Below, piece after piece: positions 50,622-60,394 of a stretch of 64,000 bases of DNA. The stretch is from positions 124,001-188,000 of the forward strand of contig NZ_FOKV01000002.1 in the NCBI RefSeq assembly GCF_900112105.1, in the 5' to 3' direction. A program made the translations under genes and the position numbers. The notes under the pieces were generated by a model. That model ran no database searches, was not told the DNA's origin, and was given only the letters and a program-made list of their open reading frames with translations. Source of the stretch: Zunongwangia mangrovi (lineage in GTDB: Bacteria; Bacteroidota; Bacteroidia; Flavobacteriales; Flavobacteriaceae). The first letter of the stretch is position 1; every line of letters begins with the position of its first letter.

Positions 50622-53600
50622 TCATTCCAGCTCATTATCGTCTTCTGGAAAGTTTATATAATCTGGAGCAAGCGAGTTTTTCACCTCCATCTTTTCTTGC
50701 TTAGGCTGTTGAGTATTTTGAACCTCTAATTCCTTATTCGTTATTTTACGTATCAATTCTTTAAACGTATCAAAATCGACAGAGTAAGAAAGCCCAACAC
50801 CCTGAGTGAAACCTATCTCTTCACCTATAAACTGAATGTTATTTTCACGGTTAAATACAGTAGCCCGTAAAGATCCATCTTCATTTAATAGGAAATCGAT
50901 CTCCAGGTCTCCTACAATTACAGATTCGGTTGTTCCGCCAATTGGCACACCAACCTGCCCATTTATTAAAACACGCTCACTAATTTGTGTACTTAGTGTT
51001 AATCCAAAACGATCTACCGTTTGCTGGTCTGGCGTTCGATCTCCCTGAACATAATTTACGCCTACCTGGAATTTTCCATCTTCATCTGCAAAAATATCAT
51101 TTACAATACTTGAAGCTCTTTCTGCCAGTGTTCCGGTTATTGCGGTTTGACGCAATCCAAATTCGCTATAAAAAGCATTTTGAGTTACTAAAAATAAGGC
51201 CTGAAGTTCTCGGCTTGCCCTATCATCCATTCGGTATTCTAATTCAGATCGTACTACAGAACTTGCTGTTGGAAACTGAATATCAAAATTGATCTCTGGT
51301 TGAATTACCTGTCCCTGTAAATTGATGACTACATCTACCGGAATTTTACGGTTGATCGATGGATTTTCTAGTAATACCGCTGGGTTAGCATCTAAAGAAT
51401 ATATTGCACTAACATCTAATTCTGCCCTTAATGGATTCCCATCCCAATTAATACTTCCGCCAGATCTTACATTAAAGACTTTTTGTACCAACCCGGCATA
51501 TTTAAAATTGTAAACACCTTCGTAAACAATAAAATCACCCCACATATTAAACTTGCCATTGGTATTGATCTCCAGAAGTAAGTTTCCGGCGCCTCGACCT
51601 CTTAAGGTACTTCCGCTGGTTTGATCGATCACTACTTCTACTTCAGCATCCCTGGTTACATCCAGGTCAAAAACGAGTTCTATACCTTTAACTTCAGGGA
51701 TTTCAATTTCTTCACCGGCAGCGCGAGCGGCTTTTTCTTCCGGAGTTAAAAAGTGGATATAAGAATTATCTCCAACCGACTCTTCATCACTAAGCGGAAT
51801 TTTAAAAATCGTACCTTCTTCGGTAGTAGCATTCACCTCGATCACCAATTGATCTGTAGGACCTGCGATTGTTGCATCACCACTAATAAAAGCGGTCCCG
51901 TAGTAAAGTGCGTCTTCTTCTGCTTCAGTGTCTAAAACCAGTAAACGATCGGTATTTATTCCAAGATTCAAGAACCATTTAGTAAAGTTTTCGTGAGAAA
52001 TACTTCCGTCTAAAACACCTCGTGTCTTATATTTTGTATCCTGAATATCTACATTATCAAATACAAATTGTTGCTGCGTTAAATTAACCTGAGCCTGATT
52101 TAATAAATCGATATCTACATTTAGGTACGGAATCGTTAGTCCTGCATTATTAAGCCTTATACTACCACCAAAATCTGGATTTTTATAATCGCCGCTTACC
52201 GTTGCAGATCCTGATGCAAATCCCCGAATATTACTCAGCACTTCACCTCCTAACGGACTAAATGCTGCCATATTTAGTTTTTGAAGATCGATATCCAGAT
52301 CTATTGTGGGTTGACTTCCTTCTACATTGATATCACCTACAGCCGACAGTGATTCGATCTCTTCTTTTTGAAGACTGGCATTTACGGTGTAATTGGTTAA
52401 ATTTTCGTTCCCTGAAACATCTAATTTCATGTTTCCTAAGAGAATTTTATTGATCTTCAATGAATCGATAAGCATTGAAGTATTAGGATAATAAGCTCCT
52501 TTTTCCTGTAGTACGTCTAACTCACCGTTCAATCTTCCGCCAATATCAAGACTATCAATTTCTGGAGTAATTTTATAGAGATCTACATTGCTAAATTCCA
52601 TATTCAAATCTTTGTATGTAGAATCCCTTACAACTCCGCTTAAGCGAATTTCTTCATTACCGTGATTCATCACTAGCGAATCTATCGTAATATCTCTAAA
52701 ACTGTTCTCGAAAACGAATTTGTTATTCTTATTTCGATTTTGGTTGATATACCACGTATTATCCTTAAAAGTAAAATCACTTCGCTGAATCCCAACAACC
52801 GACTGATTTTCTTTATTGATCGTGTGGAATAAATTCAGGTTAAAAACATCACGATCGTATTTTCCTCCTTTGAATTCAGATCTAATAAATAAAGTGTCTC
52901 TTTGCGTTACGTTGATAAAACTGAATTCTGAAAAATTATAAGTTCCTGTCGTAACACTATCGGCTTCAAAATAAGTATTGTAAATCGGGTTGGTGTTATC
53001 TACCTGAAGATTTACTTCCTGAAACATATTATTAAAAAGATCGATCTTTGGCGATCTAAAATTCAGTTTAAATTCAGATTCATCAGATTCAACTCGGCCT
53101 CTTAAAAATGTATTTGGCGATAAGGTTAGATCTGGATAAAAAACTTCAACGATCTTGTTATAAATATCAAAATCGAACTCCATGTATTGATTATTCGTGA
53201 TCACATTAGGTTCGTAATTCGTATAAATCGAACCAATGGAATTTTGGAATAAAGCCTGTAATTCAGAAAGATTAAATCGGCCTTTCATTTGCCCGCTTAT
53301 CACATCTGGGCTATTTACTTCTATGGTACGAACATTACCAGCAAAACTCGATTTGATACTAAAATCATCAAAACGATAAAGATCCATAGGATTCTCGTAC
53401 GAAGTATTCAGTAATAAAATTTCGCCAACCGCATCATCAATACTTGTTCCTTCCATATTCATAATCACATCTCCTTTAAAAATAGAAATGGTATCACGAT
53501 CTATGATGTTCATTTTATAGAGATCTGCATAGGCAACAGAAGCTTCAAAATCGTAATTATTAATTTCTGAAGATAGATCGGCAAGACCATTAAATTCCAT

Positions 53601-55043
53601 TCTTAAGCTAGGATCATTAATCGCCAGGTTACCGTTGAAAACCGGCGCTCGCATATTTCCTATTACCCGAATGTTGCTGTAATTATAACCTTTAAAGCCT
53701 AATTTTGAAATTTGCCCTCGCAACTGCGTATTTAGATTATCTGCCGTAAAACCGGTTCCTTTTATATCTAAATTGAATGAAGTTTTCCCTACCTGCTTAT
53801 TTTCTATTAACCGACCAATATTAAAATCTTTTACCTTCAAGTTTCCAGAATACCCGGCATTATCTGCATCATTCAAATTATTAAAGTCAAGATCTGCTGT
53901 GGCACTACCCAATTGCGAGCTAAGATCGATATCCATAGCTACAGAAGAACTGGTAATCGTGGTGTTTCCTATAATTCTCACGCTCCCAAAAGAGCTTAGT
54001 TCCTGCGGAAGTTTACCACGTAAAATCCCTGGTAGGAAATTAACCAGATCGTAATAGTTTGACGAAAAGTTTCTTAATGTTCCGCTAAGCTGAAAATCTT
54101 CAGCCTCACCGGTAAAAGCTCCTTTTAAATTAAGATCACCATAAACCGCACTTCTATCTAATCCAAAAAGCTGAAGATCGTTTAGTTGAAGATCATTTAA
54201 AGTTCCGTTTAGGTTTGTGGTAAGATTCAGCATTTCATCTTCACCAAAAGCATCATAAAAAACCTGAAGATCTGTAGAAGAAACCTGAGATTCGGTGAAA
54301 TCGGCATTAATTTTTACTTTATTGAAAAAATCGCCAAAATCACCTTCATCGTAATCAAAATCTATATTCGCATAAATTTCAGAATTTTCCGTAATAATTT
54401 CCAGATCATCAAGCCGCATATTGGTTGGATTATACAAAAAGTTCGTACTGAGACGGTTAATTTGCATTCCGCGGCGATCGTGCGCTCTAATTAATTGAAT
54501 ATCTGCTTTAATTTCTGAACCTTCTACCGTAAAATCATCTGCATTAATGCCTAATTTGTCAAATTTGATGATTTCAGGGTATTTATTATTTTCATCAATA
54601 AAGCTATACTTGCCATCCAATACCTGTAGATTTGAAACACTTAAAGTAAATGGCTTGCTGCTAGACGTAGAATCTGAACTCAGTTTGCTAATAAAAACAC
54701 CCATATTATCCAAATCTTCCCCTTCGTAGCGGCGCATTCTCATTTTAAATTGCTGCAAAGTAGTTTTACCCAGGTTTGGGGAATTATTAATTAATTTACC
54801 TAGGCTTAAAAGCGAAGTTCTTAGCTCTTTAGTATAAATTAAAGTATCCTGATGGTGATCTTCGATGAAAATTTCATTAACCTGAACGCCACCAAAATAA
54901 CTTAAGGATACACGCCCAATTTCGATATTTACGTCGTTCTTTTCTCGTATTGTTTTTGTAAGCTTTTCAGCTAAAGAAGTCTGTACCGCTGGGATAGAAA
55001 AAACAATGAGCAGCAGGATAAACAATAAAAGCAATCCTACCAA
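50622..55043 (-). CDS. TamB-like envelope transport protein
   Basis: A 1473-residue, repetitive beta-rich protein with one N-terminal membrane anchor (LLLLFILLLIVFSIPAVQT). It belongs to the AsmA/TamB class that bridges inner and outer membranes and carries lipids or assists outer-membrane assembly. The C-terminal DUF490-type region covers about 1000-1450 (EINTNGKFNMWGDFIVYEG, INLQGQVIQPEINFDIQFPT). The start is TTG at 55043; the open frame extends 13 codons upstream to a stop (KHIKKFWKILTRT) without a standard start, and those basic residues would suit the cytoplasmic end of the anchor, so the true start is uncertain. Confidence 0.9.
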   Translation of the reverse strand: MVGLLLLFILLLIVFSIPAVQTSLAEKLTKTIREKNDVNIEIGRVSLSYFGGVQVNEIFIEDHHQDTLIYTKELRTSLLSLGKLINNSPNLGKTTLQQFKMRMRRYEGEDLDNMGVFISKLSSDSTSSSKPFTLSVSNLQVLDGKYSFIDENNKYPEIIKFDKLGINADDFTVEGSEIKADIQLIRAHDRRGMQINRLSTNFLYNPTNMRLDDLEIITENSEIYANIDFDYDEGDFGDFFNKVKINADFTESQVSSTDLQVFYDAFGEDEMLNLTTNLNGTLNDLQLNDLQLFGLDRSAVYGDLNLKGAFTGEAEDFQLSGTLRNFSSNYYDLVNFLPGILRGKLPQELSSFGSVRIIGNTTITSSSVAMDIDLSSQLGSATADLDFNNLNDADNAGYSGNLKVKDFNIGRLIENKQVGKTSFNLDIKGTGFTADNLNTQLRGQISKLGFKGYNYSNIRVIGNMRAPVFNGNLAINDPSLRMEFNGLADLSSEINNYDFEASVAYADLYKMNIIDRDTISIFKGDVIMNMEGTSIDDAVGEILLLNTSYENPMDLYRFDDFSIKSSFAGNVRTIEVNSPDVISGQMKGRFNLSELQALFQNSIGSIYTNYEPNVITNNQYMEFDFDIYNKIVEVFYPDLTLSPNTFLRGRVESDESEFKLNFRSPKIDLFNNMFQEVNLQVDNTNPIYNTYFEADSVTTGTYNFSEFSFINVTQRDTLFIRSEFKGGKYDRDVFNLNLFHTINKENQSVVGIQRSDFTFKDNTWYINQNRNKNNKFVFENSFRDITIDSLVMNHGNEEIRLSGVVRDSTYKDLNMEFSNVDLYKITPEIDSLDIGGRLNGELDVLQEKGAYYPNTSMLIDSLKINKILLGNMKLDVSGNENLTNYTVNASLQKEEIESLSAVGDINVEGSQPTIDLDIDLQKLNMAAFSPLGGEVLSNIRGFASGSATVSGDYKNPDFGGSIRLNNAGLTIPYLNVDIDLLNQAQVNLTQQQFVFDNVDIQDTKYKTRGVLDGSISHENFTKWFLNLGINTDRLLVLDTEAEEDALYYGTAFISGDATIAGPTDQLVIEVNATTEEGTIFKIPLSDEESVGDNSYIHFLTPEEKAARAAGEEIEIPEVKGIELVFDLDVTRDAEVEVVIDQTSGSTLRGRGAGNLLLEINTNGKFNMWGDFIVYEGVYNFKYAGLVQKVFNVRSGGSINWDGNPLRAELDVSAIYSLDANPAVLLENPSINRKIPVDVVINLQGQVIQPEINFDIQFPTASSVVRSELEYRMDDRASRELQALFLVTQNAFYSEFGLRQTAITGTLAERASSIVNDIFADEDGKFQVGVNYVQGDRTPDQQTVDRFGLTLSTQISERVLINGQVGVPIGGTTESVIVGDLEIDFLLNEDGSLRATVFNRENNIQFIGEEIGFTQGVGLSYSVDFDTFKELIRKITNKELEVQNTQQPKQEKMEVKNSLAPDYINFPEDDNELE

Positions 55044-55071
55044 TGTTCTAGTTAATATTTTCCAGAATTTT

Positions 55072-55098
55072 TTGATATGCTTTTATGTTTTAACTTTG
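55072..55098 (+). promoter_or_regulatory. Predicted promoter of tsaD and following genes
   Basis: TTG (55072-55074), 16 bp, TAACTTTG (55091-55098), a perfect -7 box for Bacteroidota with a slightly short spacer. The -33 part overlaps the possible extended N-terminus of the tamB-like gene on the other strand. Confidence 0.6.
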
Positions 55099-55116
55099 TA
55101 TCCTATTAATTAAAAT

Positions 55117-56154
55117 ATGCCCAATAAACCGCAAATGGCTGAAGATATCTATATTCTAGGAATAGAATCCTCTTGTGACGACACTGCTGCTGCTGTACTT
55201 TGCAACGGCAAAATACGATCTAATATTGTAGCCACCCAAAAAGTACACCAACAATATGGTGGTGTTGTTCCAGAACTTGCTTCCAGAGCGCATCAACAAA
55301 ATATTGTTCCTGTGATTCACCAGGCCATTGCGAACGCAAATATCGGTAAAAAAGATATATCTGCAATCGCTTTTACAAGAGGTCCGGGACTTATGGGATC
55401 TTTACTTGTTGGAACTTCTTTTGCTAAAAGTTTATCAATGGGCCTGGGCATTCCTCTTATCGAAGTAAACCACATGCAGGCGCATATTCTAGCGCATTTT
55501 ATTGAAGAAGATGGTTTTAAAAAACCAGAATTTCCTCTCCTGGCGATGACCATTAGTGGTGGCCATACTCAAATTGTAAAAGTGAATGATTATTTTACAA
55601 TGGAAGTTATCGGCGAAACCATGGACGATGCCGTTGGAGAAGCTTTTGATAAGAGCGCTAAAATTCTTGGTTTACCTTATCCCGGCGGACCGTTAATCGA
55701 TAAATATGCTAGGGAAGGTGACCCAAAAGCTTTTAAATTTCCAAAACCAAAGGTTGGCGGATTAGATTTTAGTTTCAGTGGATTTAAAACGGCGGTGCTT
55801 TATTTTGTTGAAAAACAAACCAAAGAAGATCCAGATTTTATCGAAAAGAACCTTAAAGACATCTGCGCATCTATCCAATATACCATCGTAGAAATATTAA
55901 TGGATAAACTTAAAAAAGCGGTAAAGGAAACCGGTATCAAACAAGTGGCAATTGGCGGCGGAGTTTCAGCCAATAGCGGAATTAGAAATGCGCTTTACGA
56001 TGCTGAAAGAAGATACAAATGGCAGTGTTTTATCCCGAAATTTGAATATACTACAGATAACGCAGCCATGATTGCGATTGCAGGGCATTATAAATATCTA
56101 AAACAGGAATTTTCAGATTTTTCTACAACCGCACAGGCACGATATAAAATTTAA
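55117..56154 (+). CDS. tsaD: tRNA N6-adenosine threonylcarbamoyltransferase
   Basis: A 345-residue ASKHA-fold enzyme that adds the threonylcarbamoyl group to A37 of ANN-decoding tRNAs. Markers are LGIESSCDDTAAAV, PELASRAHQQ, the metal-binding HMQAHILAH, TISGGHTQIV and GGGVSANSGIR. The assigned ATG lies about 13 bases after the predicted transcription start; a second ATG at 55135 gives the more common N-terminus MAEDIYI and is an alternative. It is the first of several closely packed plus-strand genes. Confidence 0.95.
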   Translation: MPNKPQMAEDIYILGIESSCDDTAAAVLCNGKIRSNIVATQKVHQQYGGVVPELASRAHQQNIVPVIHQAIANANIGKKDISAIAFTRGPGLMGSLLVGTSFAKSLSMGLGIPLIEVNHMQAHILAHFIEEDGFKKPEFPLLAMTISGGHTQIVKVNDYFTMEVIGETMDDAVGEAFDKSAKILGLPYPGGPLIDKYAREGDPKAFKFPKPKVGGLDFSFSGFKTAVLYFVEKQTKEDPDFIEKNLKDICASIQYTIVEILMDKLKKAVKETGIKQVAIGGGVSANSGIRNALYDAERRYKWQCFIPKFEYTTDNAAMIAIAGHYKYLKQEFSDFSTTAQARYKI

Positions 56155-56156
56155 GC

Positions 56157-56870
56157 ATGCAGCTATTTTTTCAGACAGATATCGACGAATCTACTCAGCA
56201 AATTATTTTCAGTAGAGAAGAAAGTAAGCATATCGTAAAAGTTTTACGCCGTACTGAAGGTGCTTTACTAAAGGTCACCAATGGTAAAGGCTTGTTGTTT
56301 ACTGCACAAATTATCACTGCAGATATAAAACAATGTGTCGCTAAAATTATTGATACTGAAAAAGAAGCTCGACCTAATTACTGGTTGCATTTGGCAGTAG
56401 CACCTACCAAAATGAACAACCGTTACGAATGGTTTTTAGAAAAAGCTACAGAAATTGGTATCGACGAAATCACACCAGTGATCTGTGATCATTCTGAACG
56501 TAAAGTGGTAAAACTCGATCGCTATGAACGAGTGCTACAAAGCGCCATGAAACAATCTTTGCATTTTAGAATGCCTAAATTGAATGAACCGGTAAGCTTT
56601 TCAGATTTTATAAATAAAGATATTAATGCTGAAAAATTTATTGCACATTGCGAAGAAGACCAGCCAAGGATCTTGCTTCAAAATGCTGCAGCAGCACTAA
56701 CCGACACCTTAATTTTAATTGGTCCTGAAGGTGATTTTTCTCCTGAAGAAATAAAATTGGCTTTAGAAAATGATTTTTCTCCGGTAAGTTTAGGCACAAG
56801 CCGTTTACGTACCGAAACTGCTGCCATTGTAGCCTGCCATACCATAAACCTAATCAACGAAACCGAATAA
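56157..56870 (+). CDS. rsmE: 16S rRNA (uracil1498-N3)-methyltransferase
   Basis: A 237-residue SPOUT methyltransferase. The N-terminal PUA-like part includes SREESKHIVKVLRRTEG; the catalytic trefoil knot shows KATEIGIDEITPVIC, ILIGPEGDFSPEEI and SLGTSRLRTETAAIVACHTI, which are diagnostic for RsmE. It starts two bases after tsaD, so it is in the same operon. Confidence 0.95.
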   Translation: MQLFFQTDIDESTQQIIFSREESKHIVKVLRRTEGALLKVTNGKGLLFTAQIITADIKQCVAKIIDTEKEARPNYWLHLAVAPTKMNNRYEWFLEKATEIGIDEITPVICDHSERKVVKLDRYERVLQSAMKQSLHFRMPKLNEPVSFSDFINKDINAEKFIAHCEEDQPRILLQNAAAALTDTLILIGPEGDFSPEEIKLALENDFSPVSLGTSRLRTETAAIVACHTINLINETE

Positions 56871-56875
56871 ACTAT

Positions 56876-57523
56876 ATGCTAAAAAAGTGCATTTTTATCT
56901 TTATTTTTAGTTTTGGGATTCAGCAAGTTGCTGCACAAAAGATCGCACTTTTAAAGTATAAAGGTGGTGGCGATTGGTATGCTAATCCTACTGCATTACC
57001 TAATCTTATCGATTTTTGTAATAAAAATATTGACACCCGTTTAGATCAAAAACCGGTTACTGTAAACCCTGGAGGTCCTGAAATTTTTATGTATCCTTTT
57101 GTTCACATGACGGGGCACGGAAATGTGATCTTTTCTGAAAGTGAAGCTGAAAATCTAAGAAACTATCTTTTAGGCGGCGGTTTTTTACATATCGATGATA
57201 ATTATGGGATGCGAGAATATTTAATTTCAGCATTGAACAATGTTTTTCCAGAAAAAGAATTACAAGAACTACCTACTTCTCACCCAATTTTTCATTCTCA
57301 ATTTGAGTTTAGCCAGGGATTGCCTAAAATCCACGAACACGATGCAAAACGGCCACAGGCTTTTGGGATTTTTGCTGAAGGTAGATTAGTTTTGCTCTTT
57401 ACTTTTGAAAGTGATTTGGGAGACGGTTGGGAGAATGAAGAAGTTCATCACGATCCTGAAGAAGTACGATTAAAAGCCTTAAAAATGGGTGCTAATATTA
57501 TCAAATATGCCTTTGAAAACTGA
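56876..57523 (+). CDS. DUF4159-family exported protein
   Basis: A 215-residue protein with a signal peptide (ends QQVAAQK, about residue 21). Conserved blocks are KYKGGGDWYANPTALPNL, YPFVHMTGHGNVIFS, YLLGGGFLHIDDNYGM and GWENEEVHHDPEEVR, all typical of DUF4159. The fold is glutamine-amidotransferase-like, but the catalytic residues of that class are not apparent. Homologues often accompany MoxR/DUF58 or gliding-related genes; here it sits in an RNA-modification operon. Function unknown. Confidence 0.88.
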   Translation: MLKKCIFIFIFSFGIQQVAAQKIALLKYKGGGDWYANPTALPNLIDFCNKNIDTRLDQKPVTVNPGGPEIFMYPFVHMTGHGNVIFSESEAENLRNYLLGGGFLHIDDNYGMREYLISALNNVFPEKELQELPTSHPIFHSQFEFSQGLPKIHEHDAKRPQAFGIFAEGRLVLLFTFESDLGDGWENEEVHHDPEEVRLKALKMGANIIKYAFEN

Positions 57524-57524
57524 T

Positions 57525-58031
57525 ATGCAACTTGATCATTCTCAAAATAAATTCAGTAATAAAAAATTTCCGGTAACGCTTATCCTGGATCATATCTCTG
57601 GAGAAGCAAATATTGGAAGTATCTTCAGATTAAGCGATGCTTTTCATGTTGAAGAGATCATTTTCTGCGGAATTGAACCAAATTTAAACAGCAACCGATT
57701 AAAGAAAACTTCAAGAAGCACGCACGATTATGTCGATTTTCGGTATTTGGAAGATTCAGCAGCAATTGTTCGTCAAAAAAAGGCTGAAGGCTATAAAATA
57801 ATTGCCCTCGAAATTACACAAAATAGCATTCCGCTTCAGAAATTACAATTACAAACTTCAGAAAAAATAGTGCTAATTGCCGGACACGAAAATTTTGGCA
57901 TTTCAGAAGAAATCTTAGATCTATGCGACCAAACCGTGCACATTCCTATGTTTGGAAATAACAGCAGCATGAATGTGGCGCAATCGATAGGAATTTCTCT
58001 TTACGAAATCACAAAAAGCTTGATTCCTTAA
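57525..58031 (+). CDS. TrmH-family RNA methyltransferase
   Basis: A protein of 168 residues from ATG 57525, one base after the DUF4159 stop; in-frame starts at 57489 and 57507 overlap that gene and add no recognisable residues. SPOUT/SpoU motifs are LDHISGEANIGSIFRLSDAF (motif 1), VLIAGHENFGISEEIL (motif 2) and HIPMFGNNSSMNVAQSIGIS (motif 3, SAM-binding knot). It methylates a ribose 2'-OH in tRNA or rRNA; without an N-terminal domain the target cannot be told. Confidence 0.9.
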   Translation: MQLDHSQNKFSNKKFPVTLILDHISGEANIGSIFRLSDAFHVEEIIFCGIEPNLNSNRLKKTSRSTHDYVDFRYLEDSAAIVRQKKAEGYKIIALEITQNSIPLQKLQLQTSEKIVLIAGHENFGISEEILDLCDQTVHIPMFGNNSSMNVAQSIGISLYEITKSLIP

Positions 58032-58055
58032 TTTAGAAAATCCTATATTTAGCCT

Positions 58056-59144
58056 GTGAATGCTAAAGAACTTTCTTACGGAATTTTAAGGGCTGCGGGT
58101 ATCGCACTGGGAATCATACTTTTGCTATTTTTCCTTTACGAAATCCAGTCGGTTATTGTATACATCGCTGTTGCGGCCATTATCTCGCTAATCGGGAGAC
58201 CGGTGGTGATCTTTCTTCGCCAACGTTTAAAAATCCCCAATCAAATAGCTGTTGTGATCGTTTTGCTATTGGTTTTGGCAATTTTTGTGGGCATAATTTT
58301 CGTTTTTGTCCCAATTGTTATAGAGCAAAGTCAGTATTTAGGTCGAATCGATATCGAAGCATTTAAAAGTGATCTTAACGATCTTAACGCTCAAATCAAT
58401 GCATATTTGGGTGTCGAGGAGATTAATATTATAGAAAGTCTAAAGCAAAGTCAGTTTGTTCGCAGTCTCGATGTTAGCCTTATTCCTAAGTTTTTAAATA
58501 ATGTCTTCGGAATTCTAGGTGCGACGATCGTTGCATTATTTTCAGTAATTTTTATTTCATTTTTTCTTCTGAAAGACAGCAAATTAATGCTGAACAGTAT
58601 TTTAGTATTCGCCAACCGCGGAAAAGAGCAAAAATTTGTTCGTGTTTTCAACAAAATTAAGATTCTGCTTTCCAGATATTTTGTGGGGTTAACTATGCAA
58701 ATCACTGTATTATTTATTTTATACATGATCTTGCTTACCCTTTTTGAAATAAACAATCCTGTGGCGATCGCATTTATTTGTGCTTTTTTGAATCTTGTTC
58801 CTTATTTAGGACCCGTTTTCGCAGGAATTTTAATGGCATTATTTGTAATATCCAGCAATTTGGGAGCCGATTTTCAGGCGATCATTTTACCAAAATTGAT
58901 CTATGTAATGCTGGGATATGCGATTTGCCAGGTGATCGATAACCTTATTTCACAGCCTATGATCTTTGGTGCAAGTGTGAAATCTCATCCTTTAGAAATC
59001 TTCCTGATCATTCTTATTGCCGGATTAGTGTTTGGAGTTGTGGGGATGGTTATAGCGGTTCCGGTTTATACTGCGATAAAAGTTATTGCCAAAGAATCTT
59101 TAAGCGATTACAAGATCGTAAAAAGACTGACGAGAGATCTCTAA
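58056..59144 (+). CDS. AI-2E (PerM)-family membrane transporter
   Basis: A 362-residue protein with about eight membrane helices in the AI-2E/PerM arrangement: three at the N-terminus (GILRAAGIALGIILLLFF...), a soluble region (YLGRIDIEAFKSDLNDLNAQ, about 90-150) and a C-terminal group containing NLVPYLGPVFAG and QPMIFGASVKSHPLEIFL. Members export small molecules or exchange ions; autoinducer export has been claimed for one. The start is GTG at 58056, 25 bases after the TrmH-family gene. Confidence 0.9.
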   Translation: MNAKELSYGILRAAGIALGIILLLFFLYEIQSVIVYIAVAAIISLIGRPVVIFLRQRLKIPNQIAVVIVLLLVLAIFVGIIFVFVPIVIEQSQYLGRIDIEAFKSDLNDLNAQINAYLGVEEINIIESLKQSQFVRSLDVSLIPKFLNNVFGILGATIVALFSVIFISFFLLKDSKLMLNSILVFANRGKEQKFVRVFNKIKILLSRYFVGLTMQITVLFILYMILLTLFEINNPVAIAFICAFLNLVPYLGPVFAGILMALFVISSNLGADFQAIILPKLIYVMLGYAICQVIDNLISQPMIFGASVKSHPLEIFLIILIAGLVFGVVGMVIAVPVYTAIKVIAKESLSDYKIVKRLTRDL

Positions 59145-59154
59145 TTTCAGCTTT

Positions 59155-60330
59155 ATGAACACCGAACTTTTACAGCCCGAAGTTCAGGAATTTGTAGCGA
59201 AGAACTTAAAGGCAGATGTTTCTGCTTTGGTTTTAAAAGGCAGTCCTTTTCCTAAAATCACTGCTGCTGAACTTGCCACTCAAATCGCCGGTAGAAAAAC
59301 AGCTGAGAGAAAACTGCCCGTATGGTTCGAAAATCAGCATATTATTTATCCTCCAAAATTAAATTTAGAGCAGACTTCTTCTCAAATTACTGCGGAATAT
59401 AAAGCCTCTTTAGTTTCAGGAGAAAACCTGGTAGATCTTACTGGTGGTTTTGGTATCGATAGCTATTTCTTTTCTAAAAATACTAAAAACGTCGTCTACA
59501 ACGAATTAAATACTGATTTAGCTGAAATCGTTCAGCACAATTTTAAAGCACTAAAAATCGATAATATTGAAGTGAATTCTGGAGATGGTCTCGCATTTTT
59601 AGAAGCTACAGCAGTAAAATTCGATTGGATCTATTTAGATCCCGCAAGACGGGACGATCATGGTGGTAAAGTTTTTCGGCTAGCGGATTGCACACCAGAT
59701 GTTGTTGAAATTTTGCCATTATTATTCGAAAAATCAGATAATATTTTAATAAAAACTTCTCCTCTACTCGATTTGAAATTAGGCATTTCAGAACTTGATT
59801 TTGTAACTGAAATTCATGTTGTCGCTGTAGAGAATGAGGTGAAAGAATTGCTGTGGATTTTAAAGAAAGATAGTACTTCAGCAGTAAATATTATTTCAAA
59901 AAACTTCAGCAAAAAAGGGAATCAAAGCTTCGAGACATTTTTAGATGAGAATCAAAATATAGATTTTAGCTTACCGCAAAATTATCTTTATGAGCCTAAT
60001 TCTGCAATCATGAAAACTCAGCTTTTTGGGCAACTGACAAAAGATTTTGAGGTAAATAAACTTCATCAAAACTCTCATCTATTTACTTCAGAAGAGAATA
60101 TAAACTTCCCGGGAAGAAAATTTAAAATAACTGGTATACTGAATTTTGGATCTAAAGAATTAAAGAAAAAATTTAAGTCGAAAAAAGCTAATATCAGCAC
60201 GCGAAATTTCCCCATTGATGTAGAAAATATTCGGAAAAAACTAAAGATCAAAGACGGTGGTAAGAATTATTTATTTTTCACTACAAATCTTAAAGAAGAA
60301 AAGATCGTATTGGTTTGTGAGAAAGTATAA
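59155..60330 (+). CDS. Class I SAM methyltransferase with THUMP-like tail
   Basis: A 391-residue protein. Motif I is LVDLTGGFGIDSYFFS near residue 98, with the acidic post-motif NELNTDL and the catalytic-type DWIYLDPARRD near 160. The C-terminal third (FPGRKFKITGILNFGSKELKK, KKANISTRNFPIDVENIRKK) matches the THUMP-like domain found in this Bacteroidota group. The architecture points to RNA methylation, but target and position are not known. It is 10 bases after the transporter gene and continues the same strand. Confidence 0.88.
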   Translation: MNTELLQPEVQEFVAKNLKADVSALVLKGSPFPKITAAELATQIAGRKTAERKLPVWFENQHIIYPPKLNLEQTSSQITAEYKASLVSGENLVDLTGGFGIDSYFFSKNTKNVVYNELNTDLAEIVQHNFKALKIDNIEVNSGDGLAFLEATAVKFDWIYLDPARRDDHGGKVFRLADCTPDVVEILPLLFEKSDNILIKTSPLLDLKLGISELDFVTEIHVVAVENEVKELLWILKKDSTSAVNIISKNFSKKGNQSFETFLDENQNIDFSLPQNYLYEPNSAIMKTQLFGQLTKDFEVNKLHQNSHLFTSEENINFPGRKFKITGILNFGSKELKKKFKSKKANISTRNFPIDVENIRKKLKIKDGGKNYLFFTTNLKEEKIVLVCEKV

Positions 60331-60394
60331 GAAGAAAATGCAAAAATTCACGCAACCTTTTTCTTTCTTTTTCATCTAACATAAAACCAATTAG

